Below, piece after piece: positions 16,347 to 25,984 of a DNA stretch of 64,000 nucleotides. Position 1 is the stretch's first letter. Every line of letters starts with the position of its first letter. The notes under the pieces are model-generated. The model was not told where the DNA came from, did no database searches, and worked only from the letters and a program-made list of their open reading frames with translations. The stretch spans positions 1 through 64,000 of the forward strand of contig JAKITK010000004.1 in the NCBI GenBank assembly GCA_021648125.1, in the 5' to 3' direction. This stretch comes from Lysobacterales bacterium (GTDB lineage Bacteria; Pseudomonadota; Gammaproteobacteria; Xanthomonadales; SZUA-36). The translations under genes were made by a program, and so were the position numbers.

Positions 16347-19313
16347 ATGAAAGTAATGCCACAATACACACTTAAAAAACTGGGCTTATCTATATTTCTA
16401 GGACTGATACTGGGTACATCTTCCGTACAGGCTAATGATGTAGAGGTTTATCGAACCCAAGGTACTGCCACTGCTGTTAAACCTAACATGCTTTTTGTAC
16501 TTGATGAATCCAGCAGTATGAGGGAAAAAGACGGTGATAGCACTACTCGAACCCAAGAGCTACAAGCGGCCTTACGAGCTATTTTCGCGAAGCCTGAAGA
16601 CGGTGGACTTGAAGAAGTTAATGCGGCTTTTATGGGCTATAGCAAACGGAAATATGGTGGTAGGCGACTGATTACCGTTGGCCCAAGCACAGGGTTTTAC
16701 GATGTAGATAAAGACCGGGGCCAACTGGTGAATGATATTAATGATATATATCATATCAGCGGTACGGTAACTGTGCAGGCAATGGCAGCCGCCGTTGAAT
16801 GGTTCAAAACTGGGTTCACAGATGATGATGGTACTGGTAGTTATGATGGTTGCTACAAGGACCAGGGTACATGTCTCAAAGGTACCGGTGTAGGATCTGA
16901 TGAGGTCGTTACCACCCCGGTAACTAGAGACCTGTATTGTGCGCAAAATTCCATTATCCTGCTCACAGATGGTGCCCCCTACTCTGATCAATGGAGAGGC
17001 GACTCTGACTATGCTGACCCGAATCCCTATAAACCCAACTTTATATATCAAGGCAGTTCCTGCACCAATCCAGATCCCAGCGGATTTAGTATGAACCGTG
17101 CGGGTTGCACCGGTGATATTGCCGAGTGGGGTTTCAACAACGACTTGTCCCCTTCAATTCAGGGGCTTCAAAATGTAGCCACCCACACAATTGGCTTCCA
17201 TACAAAGCCCAATGAATTAGCCTACTTACAGGATATCGCCCTCCGTGGTGGTGGGAAGTACTATCCCTCCAGTGACACCGCTTCATTGGTAGCAGCATTC
17301 AACGCCATTGCAACCAGTGCCAAGTCCTCGATTAAATACACATTTAATGCGCCATTGGTGCCATTTAATGCAACTAACACTGCGGTAACCGGTGAATTCA
17401 TCTATGTTCCGGTATTCGAACCCAGTGTCACCGCCTTCTGGAAAGGCAACATCAAGAAATACAAGATAAGCGTTAGCGATTCCAACATTACCCTCTCTAG
17501 CGCCCCGGGTGGTGGCACAGTATTGGGAGCTAACAATTTATTCCTGCCTACCGCCAGAAGTTATTGGGGCGGTGCTATCGATGATGGTAATCAATCGCTG
17601 GTTGGTGGTGCGGTAGATAATTTTAACGGTACAAGAAAGTTATATACCTATGTTGCCGGCAGTCCTTCTAAAAACTTGGCGACCAATGTAGAGAACCATG
17701 TCACGGATGATAACTCCTTAGTAACCCATGCTATGCTCGGTTTATCTACCCCAACAAATATAAATGACCCCTCCGACCCGCTCAACATAAAGCGTAAAAG
17801 CCTGATTAAATGGTCGAACTGGACCGATGATGACAATTTACACGAGGGTGAAATGGGTGCCCCTATTCATACATTACCTGTTGTGGTTGATGCTTACGAT
17901 CCTGACAACGATGTTATTCTGATGCCCACATCCGAGGGTGTACTCGAAGCCATAGACGCAAAAACCGGCAAACCCCTGTGGGCATTTATGCCCGAAGCTA
18001 TGCTGAAAAACATTAGCGAACTAAAAGATAATGCCAAACGCGATGTGCCTTTATATGGTCTAGATGGACCCATGACTGTGTATAAAACCAACGGAAAAAC
18101 CATGGTGGTTTTTGGCATGCGCCGAGGTGGCAGAAATTATTACGCGCTGGATATTACCGACCGCACCAACCCTAAATTTGCCTGGGAGATTATTGGTGGA
18201 GTAACAGCTCGTTTTCTCAATTTGGGACAAACCTGGTCCAAGCCCTTATTCGTTAAAATGGAAATTGCCGGAGTGCCTACCAATAAACAGGTGCTGGCTT
18301 TCGGTGGTGGATACGATGATGATGTCCAACATGATGTTACCACCCGAATTAATGACACCTTGGGCAAAGGTGTTTATATAGTAAATGCTGAGACGGGTGC
18401 CTGGATCACAACTTATACCCCAACCGATAATTTAAATGGTATTGCCGCCGATCTGTTACCCGTAGACATTAATGCGAATGGAATTATTGACCGCTTTTAT
18501 GCCGCTGATATCGGTGGCAGAATCATTCGTATTGATACCCCTGACAGTGATTTTGCCAGTTCCTTAAGAACACCAACATCCGGTGTTATTGCTGATGTAA
18601 ATGAGAACAGCAATGTTTACCATCAATTTTTCAATACCCCGGAAGTTGGCTACTTCAATAAAGGCAGCAGCCAGTTCCTGATTGTACTGATTGGTTCCGG
18701 TGCCCGCCCTGACCCTCTGGATAAACTGGTAACCAATAGTTTTTACATGATTAAAGACCCTGATATATGGACAGCACCAGCGACCTATGAAACTGTCACC
18801 CGGGATGACTTACACAATACCACTGCAAATTTAGTGCAAGTCGGAAGTACCAATCAGCAAACCCAGGCATTGGCTGCTTTAAATACAAGCAGCGGCTGGT
18901 ATATAAATATGCCATCTGGTAGCGGTGAAAAAGTATTTTCAAAAGCTAGCCTCTACGATTTTTCGGTACTTTTTACTACCTACAGTGGTACCCGTTCAAA
19001 CTCTAATGATGTCTGTTCTGCAGGTGTAACCAAAGGGGAGTCTCAATTTTGGGCAGTTCACATGCTAACAGGCGCGGCGGTGTTCTCAGATCTTGATGGT
19101 GATGCCGACGATCTGGTTACCGGCGACAGAACCAAATCGTTGAATATCCCCGGCATGCCACCCGCTCCAACATTATTGTTCCCGGGCACGGCAGATGGTC
19201 CGGGTAAGGTTGTGGTCGCGCTGGTAGGACTACAAGAAGTGACCCGCTGGCCTGACCGTTTCCATGCGATCTACTGGGAACAAGTTATTGACGGCGGCGG
19301 AAATGGAAATTAA
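16347..19313 (+). CDS. pilY1: Pilus tip-associated protein PilY1
   Basis: A 988-residue exported protein. The signal peptide ends about SVQA|ND (residue 29). A von Willebrand A-like region follows at once, with the metal-site pattern LDESSSM (D53, S55, S57). The C-terminal PilY1 beta-propeller covers roughly residues 500-950, with LEAIDAKTGKPLWAFMP and the calcium-loop pattern VDINANGIIDRFYAADIGG near 704-722. PilY1 is a tip adhesin and mechanosensor that controls pilus retraction. It is at the short end for the family (often above 1100 residues). An AAGGA box precedes the ATG. Confidence 0.95.
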   Translation: MKVMPQYTLKKLGLSIFLGLILGTSSVQANDVEVYRTQGTATAVKPNMLFVLDESSSMREKDGDSTTRTQELQAALRAIFAKPEDGGLEEVNAAFMGYSKRKYGGRRLITVGPSTGFYDVDKDRGQLVNDINDIYHISGTVTVQAMAAAVEWFKTGFTDDDGTGSYDGCYKDQGTCLKGTGVGSDEVVTTPVTRDLYCAQNSIILLTDGAPYSDQWRGDSDYADPNPYKPNFIYQGSSCTNPDPSGFSMNRAGCTGDIAEWGFNNDLSPSIQGLQNVATHTIGFHTKPNELAYLQDIALRGGGKYYPSSDTASLVAAFNAIATSAKSSIKYTFNAPLVPFNATNTAVTGEFIYVPVFEPSVTAFWKGNIKKYKISVSDSNITLSSAPGGGTVLGANNLFLPTARSYWGGAIDDGNQSLVGGAVDNFNGTRKLYTYVAGSPSKNLATNVENHVTDDNSLVTHAMLGLSTPTNINDPSDPLNIKRKSLIKWSNWTDDDNLHEGEMGAPIHTLPVVVDAYDPDNDVILMPTSEGVLEAIDAKTGKPLWAFMPEAMLKNISELKDNAKRDVPLYGLDGPMTVYKTNGKTMVVFGMRRGGRNYYALDITDRTNPKFAWEIIGGVTARFLNLGQTWSKPLFVKMEIAGVPTNKQVLAFGGGYDDDVQHDVTTRINDTLGKGVYIVNAETGAWITTYTPTDNLNGIAADLLPVDINANGIIDRFYAADIGGRIIRIDTPDSDFASSLRTPTSGVIADVNENSNVYHQFFNTPEVGYFNKGSSQFLIVLIGSGARPDPLDKLVTNSFYMIKDPDIWTAPATYETVTRDDLHNTTANLVQVGSTNQQTQALAALNTSSGWYINMPSGSGEKVFSKASLYDFSVLFTTYSGTRSNSNDVCSAGVTKGESQFWAVHMLTGAAVFSDLDGDADDLVTGDRTKSLNIPGMPPAPTLLFPGTADGPGKVVVALVGLQEVTRWPDRFHAIYWEQVIDGGGNGN

Positions 19314-19333
19314 ATTAATTAAAAGAGACAAAA

Positions 19334-19753
19334 ATGCATACTATCAATAAAACCAAGGGCTTTACCCTGATTGAACTGATGATTACGGTTGCTATTGTAG
19401 CAATTTTGGTCAGCATTGCCTATCCCAGTTATCAGGACTCTGTCAGGAAAGGCCACCGAAATGATGGCCAGGCAGCGCTGATGGATTTGGCTGGTAGACA
19501 AGAGGCGCATTATGCTAAAAATGCGACTTATACCACAGATCGGCGCGACCTGAATTTTCCCCAGAAGAGCCCGGAAGAATACTACAATATTAATATCAAT
19601 ATTGGTAATGCAACAAGCTATAGGTTAACCGCCGTTGCCCAGGCTAAGGGAGGGCAAAACCAGGACAAAATCAAAAGGTTTCGCTTACACTCCGATGGCA
19701 GAAAGCAATACGATGATGGTTCTTCATGGAGTAACGGCTGGAGCGGCCGCTAA
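19334..19753 (+). CDS. pilE: Minor pilin PilE
   Basis: A 139-residue prepilin with leader MHTINKTKG|FTLIE and helix LMITVAIVAILVSIAYPSYQDSV. The following GHRNDGQAALMDLAGRQEAHYAKNATYT is the standard PilE-type signature. It is the last gene of the fimT-pilVWXY1E operon, 20 bases after pilY1. It links the tip complex to the shaft. It converges with the DUF4124 gene, the two stops being ten bases apart. Confidence 0.93.
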   Translation: MHTINKTKGFTLIELMITVAIVAILVSIAYPSYQDSVRKGHRNDGQAALMDLAGRQEAHYAKNATYTTDRRDLNFPQKSPEEYYNININIGNATSYRLTAVAQAKGGQNQDKIKRFRLHSDGRKQYDDGSSWSNGWSGR

Positions 19754-19763
19754 ACAGCCGCGC

Positions 19764-20189
19764 TTATTGTGATTCACACCAAGTTTTAACCAGCGCCTGA
19801 TTGTTGCGTATCCGCTCATTCAGCTCTGCTTGAGTGTAGGTTATCTGCTCACCCTCACCCTCGTCTGAGGCAAATTCTGTTTCAGGTGAGGCCATGCGCA
19901 GCATTGCAATATTCGCTTTTACTGTTTCACAATTGCGCTTAGCAATATCAGCTTCAGTTTGAGCTTCAGCGGGTTCAGGCTCTGTTACTGCCTTATCCGC
20001 CTGATCCTCAGGCAAGTTATCTTCAGAGGTTTCAGCTAATTTAATAACCACCGCGACACTATCATCGCTTGGTGGTGTTTGTGAATAAACCAACTCTCCA
20101 TCCGCATTTGTCCATTTATAGATTTCAGCTGAAACCTGGGAACTAATGCAAATCATTAAAAACAAACCAGCTGTAATACCTAATTTCAT
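19764..20189 (-). CDS. DUF4124-domain exported protein
   Basis: A 141-residue protein with a signal peptide (MKLGITAGLFLMICISSQVSA) and then the DUF4124 pattern EIYKWTNADGELVYSQTPP. The middle is acidic and Pro/Glu-rich; the C-terminus is helical. I chose the internal ATG at 20189 because the signal peptide starts there and AGGAG precedes it; the longer frame begins at TTG 20258. Function unknown; DUF4124 proteins are common small periplasmic proteins of gammaproteobacteria. Confidence 0.85.
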   Translation of the reverse strand: MKLGITAGLFLMICISSQVSAEIYKWTNADGELVYSQTPPSDDSVAVVIKLAETSEDNLPEDQADKAVTEPEPAEAQTEADIAKRNCETVKANIAMLRMASPETEFASDEGEGEQITYTQAELNERIRNNQALVKTWCESQ

Positions 20190-20393
20190 ATCCTTCTCCT
20201 GATAAATATATTTTATCAACGGTTGTTTGCGTAGATAAATGCTAGCATATTTTGGCAAGCCAGTGGCCTAAAACTTATTTTCATTCAACCGGGGGGCGGG
20301 TGAATGCCGGGGTTGGCTGGGTAGTTGCTCGTTGCTGTGGTGTGTATCAGTAACTGCGGTGCCGGCGCAGTGACAAGACAGAATAATGTGAAA

Positions 20394-20804
20394 TTATGTA
20401 GTTTCAAAAAAAAGATTAAGGCTTTTTACCACCTGTTTTAATTTATTGTCATTGGTGGCTATCGGTAATTGTTCTCGTTGTGCTAGGGCAACATAAGCCA
20501 TGTCGTATGAGCTGAGCTGATGCTGGCGTGCTAAAGCAATATTCTTGCTATCAGCTATTGAAAACACTTCTCTGTCTGTTTGAATATTCATCGATTGCAA
20601 AATTGTGAGAAAATCCTCACTGGCTGTGGCATTAATTCTTTTCTTGCGTTCAGCTACTAATAAAACATTGGTAATTTCCAAATGCCATAATTGCGGTACC
20701 AGTGCTGTTTGTGTTTTTAAGCATTCCAGTACGGCATCGGCATATTGGCTATTTTCATCTTCAAAGCACCAGGCCATACAGACTGAGCAATCAAGAATGA
20801 ACAT
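20394..20804 (-). CDS. VapC-type PIN-domain toxin
   Basis: A 136-residue PIN-domain protein of the kind that cleaves RNA in type II toxin-antitoxin pairs. The acidic residues expected for the active site are visible: D5 in FILDCSV, Glu in LEITNVLLVAE, Asp in LSSYDMAYVALA and Asp in IATNDNKL. The ATG overlaps the antitoxin stop by one base (TGATG), so the two are coupled. The target RNA is not predictable. Confidence 0.9.
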   Translation of the reverse strand: MFILDCSVCMAWCFEDENSQYADAVLECLKTQTALVPQLWHLEITNVLLVAERKKRINATASEDFLTILQSMNIQTDREVFSIADSKNIALARQHQLSSYDMAYVALAQREQLPIATNDNKLKQVVKSLNLFFETT

Positions 20805-21046
20805 CAGCGCTGACCCTGTTTTCTAAAATCAGCGATACTTTCGTCTTTTGCTAGGGCATGTTTATTGAAGCCCTGCATTTTAACTACTGCCAATGAGTAC
20901 TGCTGCAAACTTGCCTGCTTTTGCATGGGTGTAAGGCGTGCGATAGCCTTACCGTGGCGGGTAATTTCGACTTCTTGCCCAGCTTCAACTTTGCGAAGTA
21001 CTTCTGCCAGTCGGGCTTTTATTTCGTTTGATTGCATCGTTAACAT
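20804..21046 (-). CDS. Phd/YefM-family antitoxin
   Basis: An 80-residue protein with the Phd/YefM N-terminal fold (SNEIKARLAEVLRKVEAGQEVEITRHGKAIARL) and a C-terminal tail (FNKHALAKDESIADFRKQGQR) that would bind the PIN toxin. A second ATG lies three codons in. Family members bind DNA upstream of their own operon, and three tandem 10-bp repeats lie 25-54 bases upstream. Confidence 0.88.
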   Translation of the reverse strand: MLTMQSNEIKARLAEVLRKVEAGQEVEITRHGKAIARLTPMQKQASLQQYSLAVVKMQGFNKHALAKDESIADFRKQGQR

Positions 21047-21070
21047 TGCGTAGCGCCTTTAATGACTAAT

Positions 21071-21100
21071 TATGACCGGTTATGACCGGTTATGACCGGT
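21071..21100 (-). promoter_or_regulatory. Triple 10-bp repeat, probable toxin-antitoxin operator
   Basis: The word TATGACCGGT occurs three times in a row without change (21071-21080, 21081-21090, 21091-21100). Each copy contains the palindrome ACCGGT, so binding sites recur once per helical turn. The position just upstream of the antitoxin start fits an autoregulatory operator for the Phd/YefM-PIN complex. Binding is inferred. Confidence 0.65.
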
Positions 21101-21193
21101 TTACTTTATTATAGGCGTTAATTTATTGGGGTCAAGTGGGTTTTGGGGGTTTTTATTAGCCGGCGACTGCTTTTAACGGGATAATTGTTGGGT

Positions 21194-21407
21194 CACTGCT
21201 GTCCCGTTAACTGTTCAAGCATGAATTCTGGGTGCTCGCCTGAGACCTCCACCCGCATGGATGCGGGTGAAGAGCCCCCATGGATGGGTTTACGGCGTGT
21301 CTCAGGCGAGCACCCGGGATTCATGTCCTCGGTGACAAAAACTGGTGTGCGCCAAACGATAGTAAGGGTTATCATCAGCTAGGCACAAAGTTAACGGGAC
21401 AGCAGTG
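21194..21407. mobile_element. 214-bp MITE-like element with 9-bp target duplication
   Basis: The ends are perfect 19-bp inverted repeats: CACTGCTGTCCCGTTAACT at 21194-21212 and its complement at 21389-21407. TTGTTGGGT flanks it on both sides (21185-21193 and 21408-21416), a 9-bp target duplication. Inside is a 27-bp inverted pair with two mismatches (21220-21246 with 21299-21325) and a tight hairpin CACCCGCAT-GG-ATGCGGGTG (21250-21269). No transposase fits in the space, so it would move with the enzyme of a related full-length element. Overlapping frames inside it on both strands come from the palindromes. Confidence 0.85.
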
Positions 21408-21459
21408 TTGTTGGGTATATAATTAATTTATGACATGTGTGGGATTTTTTGAAGCAGTG

Positions 21460-21543
21460 ACGCGTGGGCATAAATACCCACCCTACCGGGATTGGGGGTG
21501 AGTATTGGGCTTTGGGGCGCGGGCATTTATGCCCATCCACGCC
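21460..21543. repeat. Inverted pair of dispersed palindromes (copy B)
   Basis: Two copies of the GTGGGCATAAATGCCCAC-type palindrome in opposite orientation, at 21460-21486 and about 21518-21543, slightly degenerate. They lie between the MITE-like element and the end of secA, where they could also stabilise the secA mRNA 3' end. Confidence 0.75.
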
Positions 21544-21555
21544 ACGGGTTATAGC

Positions 21556-24252
21556 TTAGGTTAGTTTACCGTGGCATTGCTTGTATTTTTTGCCGGAGCC
21601 ACAGGGGCACGGTTCGTTGCGGCCTACTTTGCGACCTTCTCTGATAAATGTCGCGTTTTCTGCCGCTTCGGCGCGTTGGCCATCTTCCATTGCCGATGCG
21701 TTGGCGTGCTGGTATTCCATTTGCTGTGGGGGTTTATTGCTTTCTTCTACGGCTTCTACATCTTCTTCGGTTTGAATTTGCACGCGGGATAAAACCCGGG
21801 CTACTTCGTGACGGAAGGTGTCCAGCATAATGGTGAACATTTCATAGGATTCTTGTTTGTATTCCTGGGTCGGTTTTTTCTGTGCATACGCGCGTAAACC
21901 AATACCCTGACGCAAATAATCCATATTCGCCAAGTGGTCTTTCCACTGGCTGTCGAGGATATTAAGTAACAGGGCTTTTTCGAAATTGCGCATTACTTCA
22001 GGGCCCGTACTTTCTTCTTTGTCTGCGAAATGCTGGGCAACGGCTTCCATTACCCGCTTATCGATGGTTTCGGTATCCAGTTCGCTTTCTTCCTGCCAGG
22101 ATGTGACCGGTACCTTTATGCCATATTCAGCATCAAGGGCTTTTTCCAGACCTTCCAGGCTCCATTGCTCATCAATACTGCCTGGAGGTACATGCTGAGC
22201 AATTAAATCTAAAAATACTTTGTCTTTGAAATCATCAATCAGGTCTTTAACATCGCTAGAACCCATAAAGTCATCGCGTTGTTCATAGATGACTTTACGC
22301 TGGTCATTGGCGACATCATCGTATTCCAGCAGATGTTTACGCATATCGAAGTTATGCCCTTCTACCTTACGCTGGGCGTTTTCAATAGCTTTAGACACCC
22401 AGGGGTGTTCGATGGCTTCATTTTCTTCCATGCCGATGCGTTTCATCATTGAGGCCATCCGGTCGGAGGCAAAAATACGCATCAAATTATCTTCAAGCGA
22501 GAGATAAAAGCGTGATGAACCGGCATCGCCCTGGCGGCCTGAACGACCACGCAGCTGGTTATCGATACGCCGTGATTCATGCCGTTCGGTGCCAATGATA
22601 TGTAGACCTCCGGACTCTAAAACCTGTTCATGGCGTTCCTTCCAGGCAACTTTTACTGCTTCAATTTGTTCTTCTGTAGCGGTTTCATGCAAATCGCGAA
22701 GCTCGGCCTCCAGGTTCCCACCGAGTACAATATCAGTACCACGACCTGCCATATTAGTAGCAATGGTGATAGCACCGGGGCGACCGGCATTCTCGACAAT
22801 CATGGCCTCGCGTTCATGCTGTTTCGCATTCAGCACTTCGTGCTTAGTTCCGTCTTTTTTCAGTAACTTAGAAATAAGTTCGGAGGTTTCAATAGAAGTT
22901 GTACCCACTAATGCCGGTTGACCGCGCTCGACACAATCTTTGATGTCTTCTTTGATGGCTATGTATTTTTCATCAGCGGTGAGGAAAATTAAATCGCCAT
23001 GATCTTTGCGTACCATTTCCCGGTGGGTAGGCGTAACGATAACTTCAAGGCCGTAGATCGACTGAAATTCATACGCCTCTGTATCGGCCGTACCTGTCAT
23101 CCCGGAAAGCTTATTGTATAAACGGAAATAATTCTGGAAAGTAATTGAGGCCAAGGTCTGATTGTCGCGTTGAATTGACACACCTTCTTTTGCTTCAATA
23201 GCCTGGTGCAGTCCATCCGACCAACGGCGACCTGATAGTGTTCGCCCGGTAAACTCATCCACAATCACTACCTCACCATCACTAACAATGTAGTCGACAT
23301 CTTTACTGTAAAGGTGTTCAGCCCGTAGACCGGCATTCAAATGGTGAACCAGCGACAAATTTTGTGCCTGATAAAGGCTGTCATCCGGTTGAATCAAGTT
23401 TTGTTTGACCATTAGCTCTTCAACTTTGGCCATGCCCTCTTCGGTTAGATGAACCTGCTTGGTTTTCTCATCGACACTGAAATCGCCGGGACCATCTTCT
23501 TCTTCGCGTGGTTGCAGGTGGGGTATTAGTGAATGAATTTGTTCATACAGGTGCGGGCTGTCATCAGCCGGGCCGGAAATAATCAACGGCGTACGAGCTT
23601 CATCAATTAAAATTGAATCAACTTCATCCACCACCGCGAAAAACTGACCGCGCTGGGTTTTTTCTTCAAGGTTGAAAGCCATGTTATCGCGCAGATAATC
23701 AAAGCCAAATTCGTTATTGGTGCCGTAGGTGATATCGGTTGCATAAGCGACCCGTTTGGCCGCTGGCGTCATACCCGGGATGGAAACACCAACGCTCAGC
23801 CCCAATGCTTCAAAAACTGGCTGCATCCAGTCGGCATCCCGTTGAGCGAGATAATCATTCACGGTGACGATATGTACACCTTTACCGGGAATGGCATTCA
23901 AATAGGCGGCCAGAACCGACATCAGGGTTTTACCCTCACCGGTTTTCATTTCTGAAATTTTACCTTGATGCAGTACCATGCCGCCGATCATTTGTACATC
24001 ATAATGACGCAAGCCTAAGGACCGTACCGAGGCTTCACGCACAACGGCGAAGGCTTCAGGCAACATATCATCAAGGCTTTCACCCTGATCAAGGCGGATA
24101 CGGAACTCTGCTGTTTTTCCTTTCAGAGCAGCATCGTCCAATGCCTGCAGTGCTTCTTCAAAGGCGTTGATTCCGGCAACATCTTTGCGCATTTTTTTCA
24201 GTAGGCGGTCATTACGGCTGCCGATGAAACTGGTAATAATTTTATTCAGCAT
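21556..24252 (-). CDS. secA: Preprotein translocase ATPase SecA
   Basis: This 898-residue motor drives protein export through SecYEG. Near the N-terminus are [13 protein letters not shown] and the Walker A region MKTGEGKTL. The [19 protein letters not shown] segment is the DEAD-like Walker B, followed by preprotein cross-linking and helical scaffold domains ([37 protein letters not shown]). The C-terminus ends with the zinc-binding, SecB-contacting tail [14 protein letters not shown]. Length is normal for gammaproteobacteria. The M23 peptidase gene lies upstream on the same strand. No secM-like leader gene is evident. Confidence 0.98.
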   Translation of the reverse strand: MLNKIITSFIGSRNDRLLKKMRKDVAGINAFEEALQALDDAALKGKTAEFRIRLDQGESLDDMLPEAFAVVREASVRSLGLRHYDVQMIGGMVLHQGKISEMKTGEGKTLMSVLAAYLNAIPGKGVHIVTVNDYLAQRDADWMQPVFEALGLSVGVSIPGMTPAAKRVAYATDITYGTNNEFGFDYLRDNMAFNLEEKTQRGQFFAVVDEVDSILIDEARTPLIISGPADDSPHLYEQIHSLIPHLQPREEEDGPGDFSVDEKTKQVHLTEEGMAKVEELMVKQNLIQPDDSLYQAQNLSLVHHLNAGLRAEHLYSKDVDYIVSDGEVVIVDEFTGRTLSGRRWSDGLHQAIEAKEGVSIQRDNQTLASITFQNYFRLYNKLSGMTGTADTEAYEFQSIYGLEVIVTPTHREMVRKDHGDLIFLTADEKYIAIKEDIKDCVERGQPALVGTTSIETSELISKLLKKDGTKHEVLNAKQHEREAMIVENAGRPGAITIATNMAGRGTDIVLGGNLEAELRDLHETATEEQIEAVKVAWKERHEQVLESGGLHIIGTERHESRRIDNQLRGRSGRQGDAGSSRFYLSLEDNLMRIFASDRMASMMKRIGMEENEAIEHPWVSKAIENAQRKVEGHNFDMRKHLLEYDDVANDQRKVIYEQRDDFMGSSDVKDLIDDFKDKVFLDLIAQHVPPGSIDEQWSLEGLEKALDAEYGIKVPVTSWQEESELDTETIDKRVMEAVAQHFADKEESTGPEVMRNFEKALLLNILDSQWKDHLANMDYLRQGIGLRAYAQKKPTQEYKQESYEMFTIMLDTFRHEVARVLSRVQIQTEEDVEAVEESNKPPQQMEYQHANASAMEDGQRAEAAENATFIREGRKVGRNEPCPCGSGKKYKQCHGKLT

Positions 24253-24441
24253 GGTGTTTTATTATCTCTGGGTCCGTTCAGCACGATAAACATCAAATAC
24301 ATAGGATTTCGGGTGACTTAATGGGGGTGAAAGCCCTCAAATACAACCCCAATACAAGCCCGCCACCTCAAGCTGAACATTATAACGCCTAAGTGTGCTT
24401 TGAGGAGAAAACCTGAGGTTGAAGAGCCGTGAAGCTGAATT

Positions 24442-25368
24442 TTATTTGAGAAATTTCCAAGGGTTGACGCTACGACCGTCTTTATGAACTTCAAAATGCA
24501 CATGGGGAGCCGATGCGCGACCGGTTGAACCCAGCTTGCCGATAACTGAACCAGCTTTAACTTCACGGCCTACACTGACTAAAAGCTCATCATTATGGGC
24601 ATAACGGGTGAGATAACCATTGCCGTGGTCGATATCGATAGATTTTCCATAACCACCACTGTAGGCTGCCCAGACAATCACACCATCGGCTACCGCAAGG
24701 ACATCATCACCGCGTTTGCCAACAAAATCTACACCTGAGTGGCGTGCCTGCTTGCCGGTAAACGGGTCTGTGCGGGTACCATAGGCCGATGATATCCAGC
24801 CTTTGCTAACCGGCCAGCCCTTAGGTGTGGTTTCACGGTCGAGTTCACGCCCCATCAATAATGATTCCAGACTGTGGAATTTCAGTTGCTGATTTTGCAA
24901 CTGGGTCGAAAACATATCAATATCCAGATTCAGCGAGCCCATAGAGCTACTGACCAGCGCGAATGATTCCGGGCCACCAACAGGGGCTTCACGGGTAAAG
25001 TTAAACTCTTCTGAATCAAGCTTGCCTTGTTCAACCAGCCGTTGACCTAATGCATTCATCCGGGTAGCACCGGCTTGCAAGCTGGCCAGACGGGCAGACA
25101 TGCCGTTAACTTTGGCTTGGGTACTGGCTTTGAGTCCGGAAAAGACTTGTTGCTGTTCTACCAGCTGCGAGTTAAGTTCAGCCAGTCCAACTTGAGCTTC
25201 AGGGCTTATTTCTGTAGTGATTCTGCCAAGGTAAAATGCAGAAACCAGGAGAGCAACCGTCGTTCCTGTCAGCAAAGCGATCCGTAAATCAGGCTTTATT
25301 TTTGTGCCGAGGGTAGATTCCCGGGTAGTATTTGCGTTATTCTGCATCTGTGAATTCCTTCTACTCAT
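24442..25368 (-). CDS. M23-family (LytM) peptidoglycan peptidase
   Basis: A 308-residue membrane-anchored protein. A cytoplasmic N-tail is followed by a transmembrane helix (LRIALLTGTTVALLVSAFYLGRI, about residues 28-50), a coiled-coil-like stretch, and a C-terminal M23 domain with HSGVDFVGKRGDDVLAVADGVIVWA and PHVHFEVHKDG. The Zn-ligand residues (H..D and HxH) look intact, so it is probably an active endopeptidase rather than an EnvC/NlpD-like activator. Genes of this type precede secA in pseudomonads. An alternative ATG is at 25347, which would avoid overlap with the divergent dciA. Confidence 0.9.
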   Translation of the reverse strand: MSRRNSQMQNNANTTRESTLGTKIKPDLRIALLTGTTVALLVSAFYLGRITTEISPEAQVGLAELNSQLVEQQQVFSGLKASTQAKVNGMSARLASLQAGATRMNALGQRLVEQGKLDSEEFNFTREAPVGGPESFALVSSSMGSLNLDIDMFSTQLQNQQLKFHSLESLLMGRELDRETTPKGWPVSKGWISSAYGTRTDPFTGKQARHSGVDFVGKRGDDVLAVADGVIVWAAYSGGYGKSIDIDHGNGYLTRYAHNDELLVSVGREVKAGSVIGKLGSTGRASAPHVHFEVHKDGRSVNPWKFLK

Positions 25369-25808
25369 CCAAAAAGCGTCGTACTTGTACCGTCAGGGAG
25401 CTGACCCATAATGACGAGCATTTGGCGGGACTATTAAAACAGGCATCAGGTTATCAACACCTGGAGCGCATGCTTAACCCCCTATTGGGCCCGGAAGTAG
25501 CGACCCAAACACGGGTAGCTTGCCTGCGAGATGGTGAGCTGATTATTCTCGCTAACTCACCTGTCTGGGCGAACCGGGTACGCATGGCGGCGTTTCGTAT
25601 ACTGGCTCGACTTAAACACCACCCTGGATTAAATATCCAAAGCATCAAAGTAAAAGTAGAACCTCAAAATCAACCACCAGCCGCTGCTATAGTGCGGTAT
25701 CCTCTTTCAGACTCTGCGCGTAAATGCCTAAAGCAATTCGCAGATTCCTCTGCTAACAAAGAACTCAGCGAAATCGCCAGGGACCTGTCTAAACACAAAG
25801 GCCGTTAA
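25350..25808 (+). CDS. dciA: DciA-like (DUF721) helicase-loader protein
   Basis: About 152 residues with the DUF721/DciA core (LLKQASGYQHLERMLNPLLGPEVATQTRVACLRDGELIILANSPVWANRVRMAAFRIL). DciA loads the replicative helicase DnaB in bacteria that lack DnaC. There is no ATG in the 5' part. GTG 25350 is a plausible start and overlaps the 5' end of the divergent M23 gene by 19 bases; TTG 25332 is also possible. A divergent dciA/M23-secA arrangement is known from Pseudomonas; lpxC, often nearby, is not in the window. Confidence 0.82.
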   Translation: MNSFYSSKKRRTCTVRELTHNDEHLAGLLKQASGYQHLERMLNPLLGPEVATQTRVACLRDGELIILANSPVWANRVRMAAFRILARLKHHPGLNIQSIKVKVEPQNQPPAAAIVRYPLSDSARKCLKQFADSSANKELSEIARDLSKHKGR

Positions 25809-25887
25809 TACTAGCAGATTTGCCCGAAAATTCCCATTTTTAGGGGTTTTCATGCATAAGATATTATTTGGTTAAGCACAATTTCCC

Positions 25888-25984
25888 GTAGGGAGGGTAT
25901 TTATGACCACGCGTAAAAGCTTCGTGCTAGCAACCAATCCCTGAATTTAAAACATTAGAACCGTGGGCATAAATGCCACTCTAC
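25888..25984. repeat. Inverted pair of dispersed palindromes (copy C)
   Basis: The left arm at 25888-25914 (GTAGGGAGGGTATTTATG, then ACCACGCGT) and the right arm at 25963-25984 (GTGGGCATAAATGCCAC, then TCTAC) form an inverted pair 97 bp long. The right arm supplies the stop codon of the adjacent ubiquinone hydroxylase gene. Confidence 0.8.

Noticed and set aside
21185-21382. Overlapping frames on both strands inside the MITE-like element
   Set aside because: They are by-products of the palindromic sequence; the two strands give near mirror-image peptides.
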